NCBI GenBank assembly: GCA_009746045.1
Contig: RPFO01000331.1
Coordinates: 1 to 64,000, forward strand
From: Mesostigma viride
Taxonomy: Eukaryota > Streptophyta > Mesostigmatophyceae > Mesostigmatales > Mesostigmataceae
Direction: 5' to 3'
DNA: 64,000 nucleotides
The translations under genes and the position numbers were made by a program. The notes under the pieces were generated by a model. That model saw only the letters and a program-made list of their open reading frames with translations, was not told where the DNA came from and searched no databases. The stretch's first letter is position 1. Each line of letters opens with the position of its first letter. This document shows, one piece after another, positions 52,815 to 62,955 of this stretch.

Positions 52815-55622
52815 TTAGGGCTTGTTCAGGGCCTCAAACACCACGTCCGTGGCCGCCAGGTCAGACGCGCCGTTGCCGAGACCGGGCATCAGGTTGACCC
52901 CCGCGTCGTTCGCGGGCCGCGGATTCCCTAGCACCAGATTCGACGAGTCCGACCCCTGCCACTTCACAAGCTGGATGGACTCGTCGTCCGCGATGCGGAA
53001 GGCGTAGGATACTGTCAGCGGGGCGGCGTCGTACTCGTCGCTGTAGCGGTAGAGCTGCGAATCACCGCTCAGGAGCGAGCTTGCCACGCGCACGTCGTCG
53101 TACCAGATGTCGTATCCCGTCACGGTGGTCAACGTCTTGCTGCCTAGGGACAGCCGCCGAGTGAGGATGTTCACGCCCGAGACGTTCGAAACGGTCCACG
53201 CCCTCAGCACGCCGTTGATGAAGAGCTTCGGGGCGCCTGTGTCAAGCTGGAGGCCTAGGACGAAGGCGTTCGACCCGACGACGACCTCGGCGGTCTCGTT
53301 GGTCTGCGACCCGTCGGTCACGCTGAGTTTGCCGGCACTGCTGACGGTCACGCGCAAGAACCCGCCAATCTGGTTGTTGTCGCCGTACGATAAGATTTCC
53401 AGCCCATTGGCGCCCGCAACGTTGAGCGCCGTCTTGGGCTGCACGGTGGCAACGACGGTGATGTTGGTGGTCCCGAGAGGCAGGACGGTGCCCGCGTCGG
53501 TGACAGAAACGGCTCCGTTCCCCTGCGCCGTGTTGTTCGTCTTCAGGACTCCTCCGGCGACGGAGGCGGGAGTGGTGCCCTGTGCGACAAGCGTCAGACT
53601 GCCGACATCCGATCCGAGACCGGACCCGAACGTCCACAGGGCCTTCTCGAGGGTGGAGGACGGGAGGGTTGATAGCAGGATGGAGGAGCCTGGCGCCTTG
53701 CGGAGGGCCGGGTCTATGGATCGCGTGAGGACGAGCTGGCCTCCCTTGATCTCCCAATAAGAGCCTGTGTAATCGCCCTTGTCCTGGTCGGCGGAGGCGC
53801 TGACGCCCGCGTTCCACTTGATGGACCTCTCGACGTCGACGCCCGCGACCGCGCCGTCGCCCTGCACCATGATGCCCGCGGAATCGGACGCCGCGTTCGT
53901 GGCCTTTGTGACGGACTCGACGCGCACGTTGTCGAAGTAGAAGGAGGCCGCCGACGCGTCCGCCCCGAAGTGGCCCAGGTACAGCGTGGGTGTCGAGGCG
54001 AAGGACAGGGCGCCCAGGGCGGACAGGTGGCCCGCCCCGCCGCCCACCAGCACCTGGGGGACGGAGTTGACCAGCAGGGAGACGGAGGACGTCGTCGGGT
54101 CCCTGCGCACGACGATCTTGGCGGCCGTGCCCGCCGTCAGAAGCGCCGCGTTGGTGGTGGTGGCCGTGTATACGCCGTCCGTCAGGATCAGCTTGTCGGA
54201 GGCCTGGTGGTAGTAGAGGCGCAGGTATACGCCGCCGATGGAGCCGTACGCCAGGAGGAACGAGTTCGAGGTGGGAAGCGCGGAGACGGGGGTGACGTTG
54301 GCGGAGACCTGCACGCCGACGGAGCCGTAGGGCCACGAGGCGGACGAGGCGGACGCGTTGTGACCGGCGGCGGTCACCTCGAGCCTCTGGTTGGCGAGCA
54401 CGGCCCCGGTGATGGACATGCTGACGGCGGCCACGGTGTCGGTCGCGGGAGTGCCGGCGTCGAAGGGCCAGTAGGAGACCGTGACGTCCGCGGGCGTGCC
54501 GAGAGCCAGCAGCTTGTCCTGCAGCTGCACCGTGGTGGTGACGGTGTTCACGCTGTTGTAGGTGCCCGTGACGTTCAGGTTCCCCGTGACGTTGATCTCG
54601 CCGGACGCCGAGGTGAGCTCGAGCCCCCCGACGGAGGTGGTGAGCTTGCCGCCGCTTCCGCCGGTCTTGGTGAGGACGAGATCGCTGTTCACGTTGACGG
54701 CGGTGGCGCCGGACAGCGACAGGGCGTCGCGACTGGTGGTGATGGCGGCGTCGGTGAACTTGACGTGCTCGACGGCGACGCTGGAGCCGGACACGGCGGT
54801 GTCGCCCGTGATCCACAGGTGCTCGCCCTTGTTGGAGGCCCCGCCCTTCGAAGCCACCGTGAGGATGGTGGCGTTGGTCGCGTAGGCGTGGGAGGAGCTC
54901 TCGAGGGACTCGTTGAACGTCACGACCATCTTGCTGTCCGGGTCCTCTCCCCGCACGGTGGTCTTGGGCACGATCTCGACGTTGTTGTTGGCGGCGAGAC
55001 GGACCTTGTCGGCCGCCGTGACGCGGGCCTGGGATCCGGAGTACACCTCGAGATCCTTGGTGCCCGCGTCGATCTGAGCCCGCCAGTCCGTGGCGCCCGT
55101 CTGATTGCCGCTGTTGAGCCCCGAGTTGTGATAGAAGCCCATGCGAAGGTCGAAGTTCTCGTTGCCGCTCTCGCACCGCACGGCGAAGGCGTCCGGAGGA
55201 GTGACGATGTCCGCGGTGTGGGCGGGCTTGTGAGCCACGAGACGGCTGTCCTCGGCGATCACCTCGTAGGAGGAGGAGACGCCCTTCAGAACGAGATGCG
55301 CACTCTTGGACGTGATGGCGGCGTTGCCGGACTCGACCGTGTCGTTGTCCTTGCTGTAGTTGGCGCTAGTGACCGTGACCGTGGGCAGGTCCACGCCGCC
55401 CAGCACCTCGAGATTCCCGTGGCAGATCACCTTGTTGGAGGCGTCCAGCACGAGAGATCCCACGTCGTTGAACTGCTTCTTGTTCGGAACCAGGTCGATG
55501 GATTCCATGCCTACGATCTTGATGTTCTGGTTGGTGGCCGACAGGTTGTCGTCGGACCACAGCTCGTTCATGTAGGAACGGAGGAGACGCGAAGAGCCCA
55601 AGTTGGAGCACAAGACAGACAT
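52815..55622 (-). CDS. Large fibre/adhesin-like protein with two LamG/ConA-like domains
   Basis: 935 residues from the ATG at 55622. The N-terminal 370 residues are beta-repeat sequence (SADGxx / 'LVLDASNKVICHGNLEVLGG', 'ELTSASGEINVTGNLNVTGTYNS') like phage tail-fibre stems. Two concanavalin-like (LamG-type) domains follow at about residues 380-570 ('LYLGHFGADASAASFYFDNVRVE') and 665-860 ('LFINGVLRAW', 'DIWYDDVRVAS'). LamG domains bind glycans, so host-cell recognition is the likely role (inference). It is the longest uninterrupted gene in the window, despite many G/C runs. Confidence 0.75.
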   Translation of the reverse strand: MSVLCSNLGSSRLLRSYMNELWSDDNLSATNQNIKIVGMESIDLVPNKKQFNDVGSLVLDASNKVICHGNLEVLGGVDLPTVTVTSANYSKDNDTVESGNAAITSKSAHLVLKGVSSSYEVIAEDSRLVAHKPAHTADIVTPPDAFAVRCESGNENFDLRMGFYHNSGLNSGNQTGATDWRAQIDAGTKDLEVYSGSQARVTAADKVRLAANNNVEIVPKTTVRGEDPDSKMVVTFNESLESSSHAYATNATILTVASKGGASNKGEHLWITGDTAVSGSSVAVEHVKFTDAAITTSRDALSLSGATAVNVNSDLVLTKTGGSGGKLTTSVGGLELTSASGEINVTGNLNVTGTYNSVNTVTTTVQLQDKLLALGTPADVTVSYWPFDAGTPATDTVAAVSMSITGAVLANQRLEVTAAGHNASASSASWPYGSVGVQVSANVTPVSALPTSNSFLLAYGSIGGVYLRLYYHQASDKLILTDGVYTATTTNAALLTAGTAAKIVVRRDPTTSSVSLLVNSVPQVLVGGGAGHLSALGALSFASTPTLYLGHFGADASAASFYFDNVRVESVTKATNAASDSAGIMVQGDGAVAGVDVERSIKWNAGVSASADQDKGDYTGSYWEIKGGQLVLTRSIDPALRKAPGSSILLSTLPSSTLEKALWTFGSGLGSDVGSLTLVAQGTTPASVAGGVLKTNNTAQGNGAVSVTDAGTVLPLGTTNITVVATVQPKTALNVAGANGLEILSYGDNNQIGGFLRVTVSSAGKLSVTDGSQTNETAEVVVGSNAFVLGLQLDTGAPKLFINGVLRAWTVSNVSGVNILTRRLSLGSKTLTTVTGYDIWYDDVRVASSLLSGDSQLYRYSDEYDAAPLTVSYAFRIADDESIQLVKWQGSDSSNLVLGNPRPANDAGVNLMPGLGNGASDLAATDVVFEALNKP

Positions 55623-55659
55623 TCTTTATTAGGAACAAGGTAATTTATTTTACGTGTGT

Positions 55660-56106
55660 CTAAGGCCGGGGTACGGCGGTCATCATCGTGTTTGCCATTC
55701 CCGACGCCACGGATTTCGTTTCCCATCTCTTGTTCAGTAGGTAAAAGGCGATGGCCGCGATGACGCCGCCCGCCACGATGTACTTGATGGCGTTGTTGCG
55801 AGCCTCCTCTCCCGCGATCTGTCGGATGCGACAGTCCATGATCGCCTGTTGCCGCAGCCGTGCCGCGTGGATCTCCGCGGGGCTGGGCCCCTGGTGAGCC
55901 TGCACCCCCTGCGCGGCCTGCGACTGCGGCGAGCGCCTCATGTGAGACGGCGCGATGGGGGCCGATAAACTGCCGCGCGGGTTCGGCGCGATCGTCTCCT
56001 GAAAAGGAGGCGTGTCTCCGGAGGGGTGCATGGGCGTGGCCATGGGCACGCGAGTGTCCTCGCCGGACGGCGAAAAGCTGTACGCTTCGGAGAGAGGAGT
56101 CCCCAT
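55660..56106 (-). CDS. C-terminally anchored membrane protein
   Basis: 148 residues from the ATG at 56106 (MGTPLSEAYSF), chosen because CTAGTATACCATCGAAT lies directly before it. An in-frame ATG at 56148 would add 14 residues. The Pro/Ser-rich N-terminal half is followed by an Arg/Gln-rich helix and a transmembrane segment near residues 115-132 ('YIVAGGVIAAIAFYLL'). It could be a virion membrane or scaffold protein. Confidence 0.65.
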   Translation of the reverse strand: MGTPLSEAYSFSPSGEDTRVPMATPMHPSGDTPPFQETIAPNPRGSLSAPIAPSHMRRSPQSQAAQGVQAHQGPSPAEIHAARLRQQAIMDCRIRQIAGEEARNNAIKYIVAGGVIAAIAFYLLNKRWETKSVASGMANTMMTAVPRP

Positions 56107-56189
56107 ATTCGATGGTATACTAGTGGCATAGAATTGGGTTCGGCGCATTCGAACGCATTATCGCAGGAACCGCGATGGCGGCCGGCCGT

Positions 56190-56837
56190 CTAGTCGACGT
56201 ACTCGTCCATGGTGACCGCGGCCGTTTTGAACCGTTTCGCCACCACCTCCCTCCTCTTCGTCTTGAGCGCGGGCTCGACGAGCTGGGCGTAGATTCGCTT
56301 GATATACTTCTCGATGTAATGACTGTCGTCGCCCACGGGGAGTTCCGGAAGCGCGATCCAATCGGCGATCACGTTCAGGAATTTGGAGATGCACTTCACC
56401 TCCTTCTCTTCCGTGACGGGATACAGCACCTGGGAGAAGAACTTCTCGAACTCCTCCTTGTTGGCGCACGAGAGCAGGACGGGGATCAGACGCTCCAACG
56501 CTCGCAGCGCCCTCCTCGCGTCGAGAGCGATGGTCTCCTCCGCGGATTTCCACCCGTCCAAAATCAACTCCACATCCTTCTTCATCTGCTCCGGGATGTC
56601 CTTTTGCGCTTGGATCTGCATGAGACAGAGCACTTCCGCGTCGCTTACCGTCTCCCTCAGGTCCCTCGTCTCCAACACCGCGGCCAGGCGGACGACGAGC
56701 GTCTTCATGAGTCTCTTGCACGCTTGGAGGTCCTCGAGGCCGGTCAGGTTGCTAAGCCCCTGGACCGCGGACGCGGGGAAGGTCCACTTGTGGATGTGCC
56801 CGTCGATCTTGACTTTGACGTCCATGTCACTTACCAT
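56190..56837 (-). CDS. Helical viral protein of unknown function
   Basis: 215 residues from the ATG at 56837 (a second ATG at 56825 follows). An N-terminal beta segment ('VKVKIDGHIHKWTFP') leads into a long helical body with no membrane segment ('MKKDVELILDGWKS', 'ALRALERLIPVLLSC', 'YIEKYIKRIYAQLVEPALK'). It may be a structural or regulatory factor; no family recognised. Confidence 0.7.
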   Translation of the reverse strand: MVSDMDVKVKIDGHIHKWTFPASAVQGLSNLTGLEDLQACKRLMKTLVVRLAAVLETRDLRETVSDAEVLCLMQIQAQKDIPEQMKKDVELILDGWKSAEETIALDARRALRALERLIPVLLSCANKEEFEKFFSQVLYPVTEEKEVKCISKFLNVIADWIALPELPVGDDSHYIEKYIKRIYAQLVEPALKTKRREVVAKRFKTAAVTMDEYVD

Positions 56838-56889
56838 ACTCGCTGACTTTTTCGGGGCTCACTAAACGCGCTCACGGCTGGGCGACGTT

Positions 56890-57108
56890 CTAGTCGTTTT
56901 TCGTGAACACGTATAGAACGATCACCACGATGACGAAGAAGACGCCCCCTCCGCCCCAAAACTGTAGAGTCTTCGCGCGTTCTTTCAGGTTCTCCGGGCT
57001 CGTCCTCGGTCCAATGTCGCTCGAGATCAAACCGGCGATGAACGAGCATACGAAGGCGAACAAAACGATGAAGGCGTACTTTTTCACTTTCTCGATGCCA
57101 GTCAGCAT
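56890..57108 (-). CDS. Small two-helix membrane protein
   Basis: 72 residues from the ATG at 57108, preceded by AGTATATTAGATAGAAT. Helices at about residues 12-28 ('AFIVLFAFVCSFIAGLI') and 50-68 ('GGGGVFFVIVVIVLYVF'). It is divergent from 57190. Confidence 0.7.
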   Translation of the reverse strand: MLTGIEKVKKYAFIVLFAFVCSFIAGLISSDIGPRTSPENLKERAKTLQFWGGGGVFFVIVVIVLYVFTKND

Positions 57109-57189
57109 TGTCGATTCTATCTAATATACTTCGAAATTTTTTCTTCGTCCCAATCCCGTTCCACTTTATCTCAGGCTGTTTCAAATACC

Positions 57190-57726
57190 ATGTCGTCCGT
57201 GAAGGCGTTCAACAAGCTGCTGAGGCAGTTCCTGGAGGAGCTCGAGCTGGCGTTTCCGAAGGAGAAGGGCATCGCCGGGGCTTTGGCGGCTCTGAGCCTC
57301 GCCCAGAAGACTTCCCCGCGCGCCCCGGCGGAGGCGTTCATGGAATCCGCGCAGGCGCACGTGGAGCGCATCATGGCCAGGGACGCGACGTTTTTCCTCG
57401 ACGGGACGGCCAAGAACATCCAGGTGCTGCAGGGGATCAATATCGAGGAGCTGTGGTCCAAGGCGTCCACCCCGACCAAGGAGGCCATCTGGCAGTACTT
57501 GCACTCTCTCCTGATGCTGGGAATCGGCATCACGCAGATCCCCGCGGAGATCATGCAGCAGGCGGAGCTCGTGGCCGAACAGCTGGCGATGAAGTTGGAG
57601 AAGGAGGGTGGGGACCCGTTCCAGCTGATGTCTCAACTCATCGGTAGAATGAGCAAGGAGCTGACCGACGGGCCCGCCGAGCCCGACGGGGCGCAGTCGG
57701 ACGCAAAGGCGTTGCCGCCTGTCTAA
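57190..57726 (+). CDS. Helical viral protein, possibly virion component
   Basis: 178 residues from the ATG at 57190. All-helical pattern ('FNKLLRQFLEELELAFP', 'AQAHVERIMARDATFF', 'LHSLLMLGIGITQIPAEIMQQAELVAEQLAMKLE'), acidic C-terminus. Proteins of this size and pattern occur beside structural genes in many nucleocytoviruses; I cannot name the family. Confidence 0.7.
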   Translation: MSSVKAFNKLLRQFLEELELAFPKEKGIAGALAALSLAQKTSPRAPAEAFMESAQAHVERIMARDATFFLDGTAKNIQVLQGINIEELWSKASTPTKEAIWQYLHSLLMLGIGITQIPAEIMQQAELVAEQLAMKLEKEGGDPFQLMSQLIGRMSKELTDGPAEPDGAQSDAKALPPV

Positions 57727-57753
57727 AAACTATGCGCATCTAATATAAACGAA

Positions 57754-58221
57754 ATGTCCTTTTTCAACGGATTGTTGGACTCACCCACCACCTTTTGGCC
57801 GTTCACGTCCGCCCTCAGCTCTCGCGAAAAGTGCTTGGCGGCCAAACGGTTCTCGTTCTACATCTTTCTGTTCGGCGCGCTGGCTTTCCTCATAGGCATA
57901 TCCAGCGGCAGTCCGCGCATGATCGCGGACGGGTGGCAGCTGCTGGTTTTAGGCATCCTTCTTTTCATCGTTTCCCACGCCGTGTTCACCATAGACGAAC
58001 GGCTCGATACGCGCAAGAAGCAGAGAAAGCGAGAGTGCGACCTCAAGAACAATCCGTACAGCAATTACACGCCCGGCAGGGCTCTAGGCACGGTGCCGGA
58101 CGAGGCGTGCGTGTGTCCTCGCGACACCTACATGTCCATCCAGGAGCCGACGGAGTGGGCGGACACGACCCGTTTCTTGACGGTGCCGAAGGTCGATTTC
58201 GACAAGCGTCGTGAGTGGTAA
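57754..58221 (+). CDS. Viral membrane protein
   Basis: 155 residues from the ATG at 57754, 11 bp after ATCTAATATAAACG. Two hydrophobic helices at about residues 33-51 and 63-80 ('FYIFLFGALAFLIG', 'WQLLVLGILLFIVSHAVF'). A soluble tail follows with 'NPYSNYTPG' and two cysteines (CVCPRD). Likely embedded in the virion membrane. Confidence 0.7.
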   Translation: MSFFNGLLDSPTTFWPFTSALSSREKCLAAKRFSFYIFLFGALAFLIGISSGSPRMIADGWQLLVLGILLFIVSHAVFTIDERLDTRKKQRKRECDLKNNPYSNYTPGRALGTVPDEACVCPRDTYMSIQEPTEWADTTRFLTVPKVDFDKRREW

Positions 58222-58240
58222 TTGTTTCTAGGGGCATTGT

Positions 58241-61200
58241 ATGGAGCCGCGTCCTATCGAGTGGGGGAAGGCACACAGTCTCCATTTCCGGCAGCAAGTC
58301 GCATTGGAGGTCGAGAGGGCGAAAGAACAGGTCCCGCGCCAGACGACGTTAGAGAGCATCGCGCAAAAGTACGGGATCGACCGCAAGACGGCGTGGAAGT
58401 ACCACAAGCTGTACGTGTCGGATAAACTCAACAACGTCGATTACGCGGATCGGACCCTAGTGCAATCGAGCGTGTTGCGGCCTCTGGCGCGAAAGGCGAA
58501 AGTGGTCGACGAGACGAACGGCGAACTTACGTTCCAGCACAGGCATCGGCAGACGAGATTGGAAAAGGCGTTCGGCGACAAAAAAGACGCGGTCCTGCAG
58601 CTGTTGGCGAGCATTCAATTATCCGCACCTCAGCTGACAGCGGAAGATATCGTGTATTTCGAGCGTCTTTCGAGATCCAACCAGCGCCACGTGGGGGCCG
58701 AACAGGTGTGGGGGCCGCTAGAGAAAATGCAGAGTGAGGTCGAACATCCGAACGACCCCACCAAGATGGTCACGGCCATCGAACTCCTCCACGAATTGAA
58801 AGGGATATTGACGTCCCTCCCCGACAAGCCGCACATAGACGCGAAAGACGTCGTCGTCGCGCGCCGGAGACACGAGCTCTCGTTCAAGGTGCTGAACTAC
58901 GATCACGTCGAGAAGGATAACGAGGCGGTCCAGCTCGCGAAGAAGAACTTCGTGAAGTTCCAAGGGCACATTTACGCCGAGGACTGCGTGTTCGTGGACG
59001 AGTTCAGCGTCGTCATGAACATGTCGCTGCCTCGCGGATGGGCAAAGAAGGGGGAAATGCCGTACATCCGCAAGAGGGAGCAGTCCGATTCTAGGACGGA
59101 GGTGTTGGCCGCGATGAAGTGGCCCGACGACGACAAAAAGGGGCCGTGCTTCTTTCTGCGGATCTTCCCCCCCATTCCCGGCCGGATCGCCAACCAGAAT
59201 CCGCTGTTGGACTCCCCGTCCATGGCCCCCGTGGCCGAGACGCTTCAGAACAAGGTGTGGTGGAAGGGGGTTTGTCTGATCGTGGGCGACTGGTGTTATC
59301 GCACGGGGGGCGACGAGCGACGGGCGAAACACGAGATTCTATTGCACCGATTGAGCGACGCGCTATCGGGGTTGGCGAGTCACGAGTTTTTCGTCGACCT
59401 GTTCGCGAACGGGACGCTACCCCGCGCGAGTCAAGTGGTGGCCAATGTGGACAAGATCCGGTTCTGGGTGAGGGGAAAAAACTCGGACGAGTTGGAGCTC
59501 GACGGGGAGAAAGTCTCGTGTTTGACCATGCGAAGGGAGTTTTGGGAGTCGATGGAAGAGGAGGGGTTTCTCGACAAATCGAAGAACGCCACCTTCACTC
59601 CCGTGCTTTCCATCGTCCCTCTGCGCGGTCGAGGCGACGGCGACGGGGACGACGGGGGCGAGGGGGAACACGAGTTGAGCGAGGAGGAAAGAACGGAGAG
59701 GATCCAGTTCGTCCTTCGCCTGGCCGCTCACGATTTCGCGTTCTCGAGTTTTTTCAACGAGCACAATTACTCCATCGACTCTCTTCGCTACGGCGAGGAC
59801 CTGAGCGACCCGACGTGGATGGACGGCGGCAACCCGGATTGGAACGTCGCCACCATGACCAAGGAGAAGGCGGAGGACGCCAGGACGAGCGGGCTTACGT
59901 TCGACAACTCCGGCAGGGGGGATATGGCGGAAGACGCGGAGGACGGTGTGCAATCGGCGCTGGATTTCCTGGTGTCCGCCATGAAACACAAGAGCTACAA
60001 GGAGATGTTCGTGGCGCTGTTCTCGGACGACGTGACACTACCGCTGCGTAGGGAGCTTGACAAGGGCTACAAGTCTCGAGCTCACGATCTGTATTCGCGC
60101 GAGTACGCGGCGCTGTGGACTTCGGACCCTGGCGCGAACCGCAGAAAGCAGACGGCTCGCAACCGCGGGCTGGTTCACGCCATATTCAAATCGATCAACA
60201 TCGGCGTGCGCGTGCCCAAATCCTCGAACACGTTCGTGTATCTGAAACCCTACGAGATGGTGTGTCAACTGTGGAAGATCGTGCACATCTTCGAGGGAGA
60301 CAAGTCCCTGTTGGGCGAACCTCGGTACATCCCGGAACGACAGGGCGAAGGGTACACCTACGAGAAGTCGGACAACGTGCTCGTCGCGGACCCGCACTAC
60401 AACGGCGACCATTTCCCGGTGAATTTCCGCGACATCGTTTCCGGTTTGAAAAAACGGGGAAGCGAGGTCACGAAGTCCTACGAGACGAAAGAGAGGGTCC
60501 CAGAAATTCGTTTATTGAATTCGCAGAGACGGGAGAGCAACCTAGGATCCTCTCCGTTCACTCCGAACAGCTCCTACTTCAAGATGTTCCTGAAAAGCCT
60601 TCCTCCGAGTTTCGTGAACGGCAAGACCATCATAATGGACGGCGCGTCGTACCATTCCCCCCCACGGCTTCCGAGCTCGGCAAGAACAAAGCCCTGCCCG
60701 ACGCCTCGCGCGTCTTCCCCATCGGGGAGTTGAGCGAGAACGCCAGGATGCTGAGGGGGAGAGGGGCGGGCGACGGGTTGCTCTTACCGCCGACCGAGAA
60801 CTCGTGGCAGTCCCGCTCGCTCGCCCTGGTCTTCACTCCTCCCTACTCTCCCGAGTTCAACCCCATCGAGCTGGCTTTCAACGTGGGAAAACACTACGTT
60901 CGGCAGCAGACGTCGCGCAACAAGCGCAGTCGCAAAAACCTCTCCATCGCCATCATCAACGCGTTTCATCAACACATTCGACCGCACGCGGTGAAGAACT
61001 TCATTCTGTGTTCCGGATTCAGCTCCGTCGAGCGCATGGTCCGCCACGTGGACGGGAAGCGGCGAGGGTGCACGGCCCGGTTCGTGGAAGGCAAGTTCCC
61101 CGACCCGTCGAAACCGGCGAAAACGTCGAACCAGGTGCACGACTATCGCAACCCCGAGATGAAGGACGTGGCGGACTATGAGGCGGATCCGGAAGCCAGT

Positions 61201-61863
61201 CCCCGTCTCATGCTCGAGCGATACCCCAAGTTGACGCTCTGCCCCCCGGACGCCCGTGACGCGAGAATCGTCGCGGACGGGGCCGCGTGTCGAAAGAGAT
61301 CGGCGAAAGAGTACGCGCAGGGAGACCTCGTCCGGTACCACACCGGTAGGAGCGGCGCGACGGACGAGAACACGCGATGGAGGAGAGCGGAGGTCGTCGC
61401 CGTGCCTACCCCCACCGACCATCCGCGGGCCGACCCGAGCTTCACCAAGTTTCCGTACGGCGTCATGCACAACCCGTGGATCCGGATCAAGGACCTGGAG
61501 ACGGGGAAGGAGCTCCCCTGCATGGTCAGTCACCTGCGGCCGGACTCTTCGGTCCTGCGAAGGCTGCGAGACGAGACGACCCGCGTGCAAACGGAGATAC
61601 GAAATGCGGAACAGAAGATCGTGGAGAGCCGCGAAAACGACCGGATCGACTTCATGAACCAGGAGCTCCAGAAGACGCAGGACAAAGTCAGAGAGGCCGG
61701 AGAGCGGCAGGTGAAGAAGTTCTCCACCCAGCAGCGGAAAGCGATCAAGGATTACGACAAGACCGTGCAGGAGGAAGGAGAGAAGGCTCTCGTCGTCCGT
61801 CTGGACGGCATCCGACGTTCACGCGTCACACATCTTCCCACCGTGTACGCGGAATTCTTTTAG
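58241..61863 (+). CDS. Giant DDE integrase/transposase of IS630-Tc1/mariner type (frame-disrupted at a C7 run)
   Basis: Starts at the ATG at 58241. The frame continues after one added base in C7 (60657-60663), giving about 1207 residues. An N-terminal helix-turn-helix ('LESIAQKYGIDRKTAWKYH', about residues 38-57) precedes the catalytic core: 'FVDEFSVVMNM..RGWAKKG' (Asp253), 'IIMDGASYHS' (Asp800) and 'FTPPYSPEFNPIEL' (Glu877). The spacing between the first two Asp is about 547 residues, far more than the roughly 90-130 of ordinary family members, so a large domain is inserted in the core. A C-terminal segment of about 200 residues includes an SH3/Tudor-like stretch ('GDLVRYHTGR') and a long coiled coil. 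A likely role is integration of the viral genome into host DNA (inference). It lies among structural genes without visible element ends, so it looks viral rather than a recent hitch-hiker. Confidence 0.75.
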
Positions 61864-61980
61864 CTGCGGCTCCTCGCGCGGCTCCCCGCCCCCCTGTTCC
61901 TCCCCGTGCATCTGGTCTCGCGCCATTCGATACAGGTAGTACAGCACGACCGCCGTCGTCGAAGCGGCCAGCAGAATCAT
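61819..61980 (-). CDS. Very small membrane peptide
   Basis: 53 residues from the ATG at 61980 (MILLAASTTAVVLYYLY), preceded by an AT-rich stretch. One N-terminal hydrophobic helix, then a charged Glu/Gly/Pro tail. It overlaps the 3' end of the integrase gene by 45 bp on the opposite strand. Confidence 0.45.
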   Translation of the reverse strand: MILLAASTTAVVLYYLYRMARDQMHGEEQGGGEPREEPQLKEFRVHGGKMCDA

Positions 61981-62033
61981 GGTTTCTCACGAATACGCAA
62001 AAAAAATCTCGTTCCAATTCTATACGCACCATC

Positions 62034-62369
62034 ATGCCTAGGGGAAGTTATAGACAGGTCATGAACGGCACCGCGACACGTACGTCGGGCGGTCTGACCG
62101 CGAAAGATCTGGAGAGGAGGTCGGACGGAAACGGAGGGTACCGTATCGTATCGCGGAAGAAGAGCGCCGTCGCCTCGCGCAACTTCGGCAAAACGATCGG
62201 GCCTTGGAACGAACTCGTCAGCTCCGTCCACGAACGCAAGGGGGGTCCACTCGGGGACTCCATGGTGGAGGCGAAACGCCTCCGCGACATGGAGTTGAGG
62301 AAGCTGGGCCTGAGCAACACGGTGGATAACCGTCGCCGGGCCGTGGAGCACCTCCTGCGCCGCGTGTAA
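62034..62369 (+). CDS. Small basic viral protein
   Basis: 111 residues from the ATG at 62034 (MPRGSYRQVMNG). Rich in Arg, Lys and Gly with 'FGKTIGPWNELVSSVHERKGGPLGDSM' in the middle and a basic C-terminus (NRRRAVEHLLRRV). Likely a core or DNA-binding virion protein. Family not identified. Confidence 0.65.
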   Translation: MPRGSYRQVMNGTATRTSGGLTAKDLERRSDGNGGYRIVSRKKSAVASRNFGKTIGPWNELVSSVHERKGGPLGDSMVEAKRLRDMELRKLGLSNTVDNRRRAVEHLLRRV

Positions 62370-62428
62370 ATGATTAGTCTTACCAGCCAATAAAATTTTG
62401 TGATTACTAAATAACGAAAAAAACTACC

Positions 62429-62923
62429 ATGGCCGAGAGCGAGGACACGCGAAAACCCGTCGTGTTCGTCGATCTGGACCAGTGTTCCAAGGATGCGGGG
62501 TGTCTTAGAGCAGACCTGTGTCGAGTGGTGGCATATTGCGGGAGGGCGTACACGGGTCCGACGCCCAAAGGTGCCGAAATCATGCAATCCGACTCGATGA
62601 TGCGAGAAGCCGCGGACTCGTTATTTCACTACGACCTCGGACGAAGAGTGCGAGGCCGAGAAATAACGGACCGCGACACCGTTTACATCTTGTCGCGAGA
62701 CGCCTCTTGGCACAACGCGCTCGTGCATCTCAAGGACGACGGGATCCCGAACGTCTCCATGTGCACCCGGTTGTCGGATTTTCCTTCTTCGATGATCGAC
62801 GTCGCCCCTCCGGCCCCGTTGCCCAAAAGCGCGAAAGCCCTGCAAAACTATATAGCGAACAACGTCGCGCCCGACGACCGCGAGCGGTGGTGGTGCAATT
62901 TAAAGAGCACCGTCGGCGAATAA
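62429..62923 (+). CDS. NYN/PIN-like domain protein
   Basis: 164 residues from the ATG at 62429, after AAATAACGAAAAAAACTACC. 'VVFVDLDQCSKD' (Asp15, Asp17) near the N-terminus and 'VYILSRDASWHNALVHLKDDGIPNVSM' (about residues 87-113) fit the acidic-residue pattern of NYN (PIN-fold) RNases: an N-terminal Asp strand and a later 'S-x-D' before a helix. A role in RNA processing or decay is possible. Moderate certainty, because it rests on motif spacing alone. Confidence 0.55.
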   Translation: MAESEDTRKPVVFVDLDQCSKDAGCLRADLCRVVAYCGRAYTGPTPKGAEIMQSDSMMREAADSLFHYDLGRRVRGREITDRDTVYILSRDASWHNALVHLKDDGIPNVSMCTRLSDFPSSMIDVAPPAPLPKSAKALQNYIANNVAPDDRERWWCNLKSTVGE

Positions 62924-62955
62924 ACGGAATTTATGTCGGCGTCATATAAGTAGAG

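Noticed and set aside
53242-55643. Long Arg/Gly-rich and Val/Gly-rich frames (644 and 557 codons) across the fibre gene
   Set aside because: They are shadows of the high-GC fibre gene, with skewed composition and no promoter.
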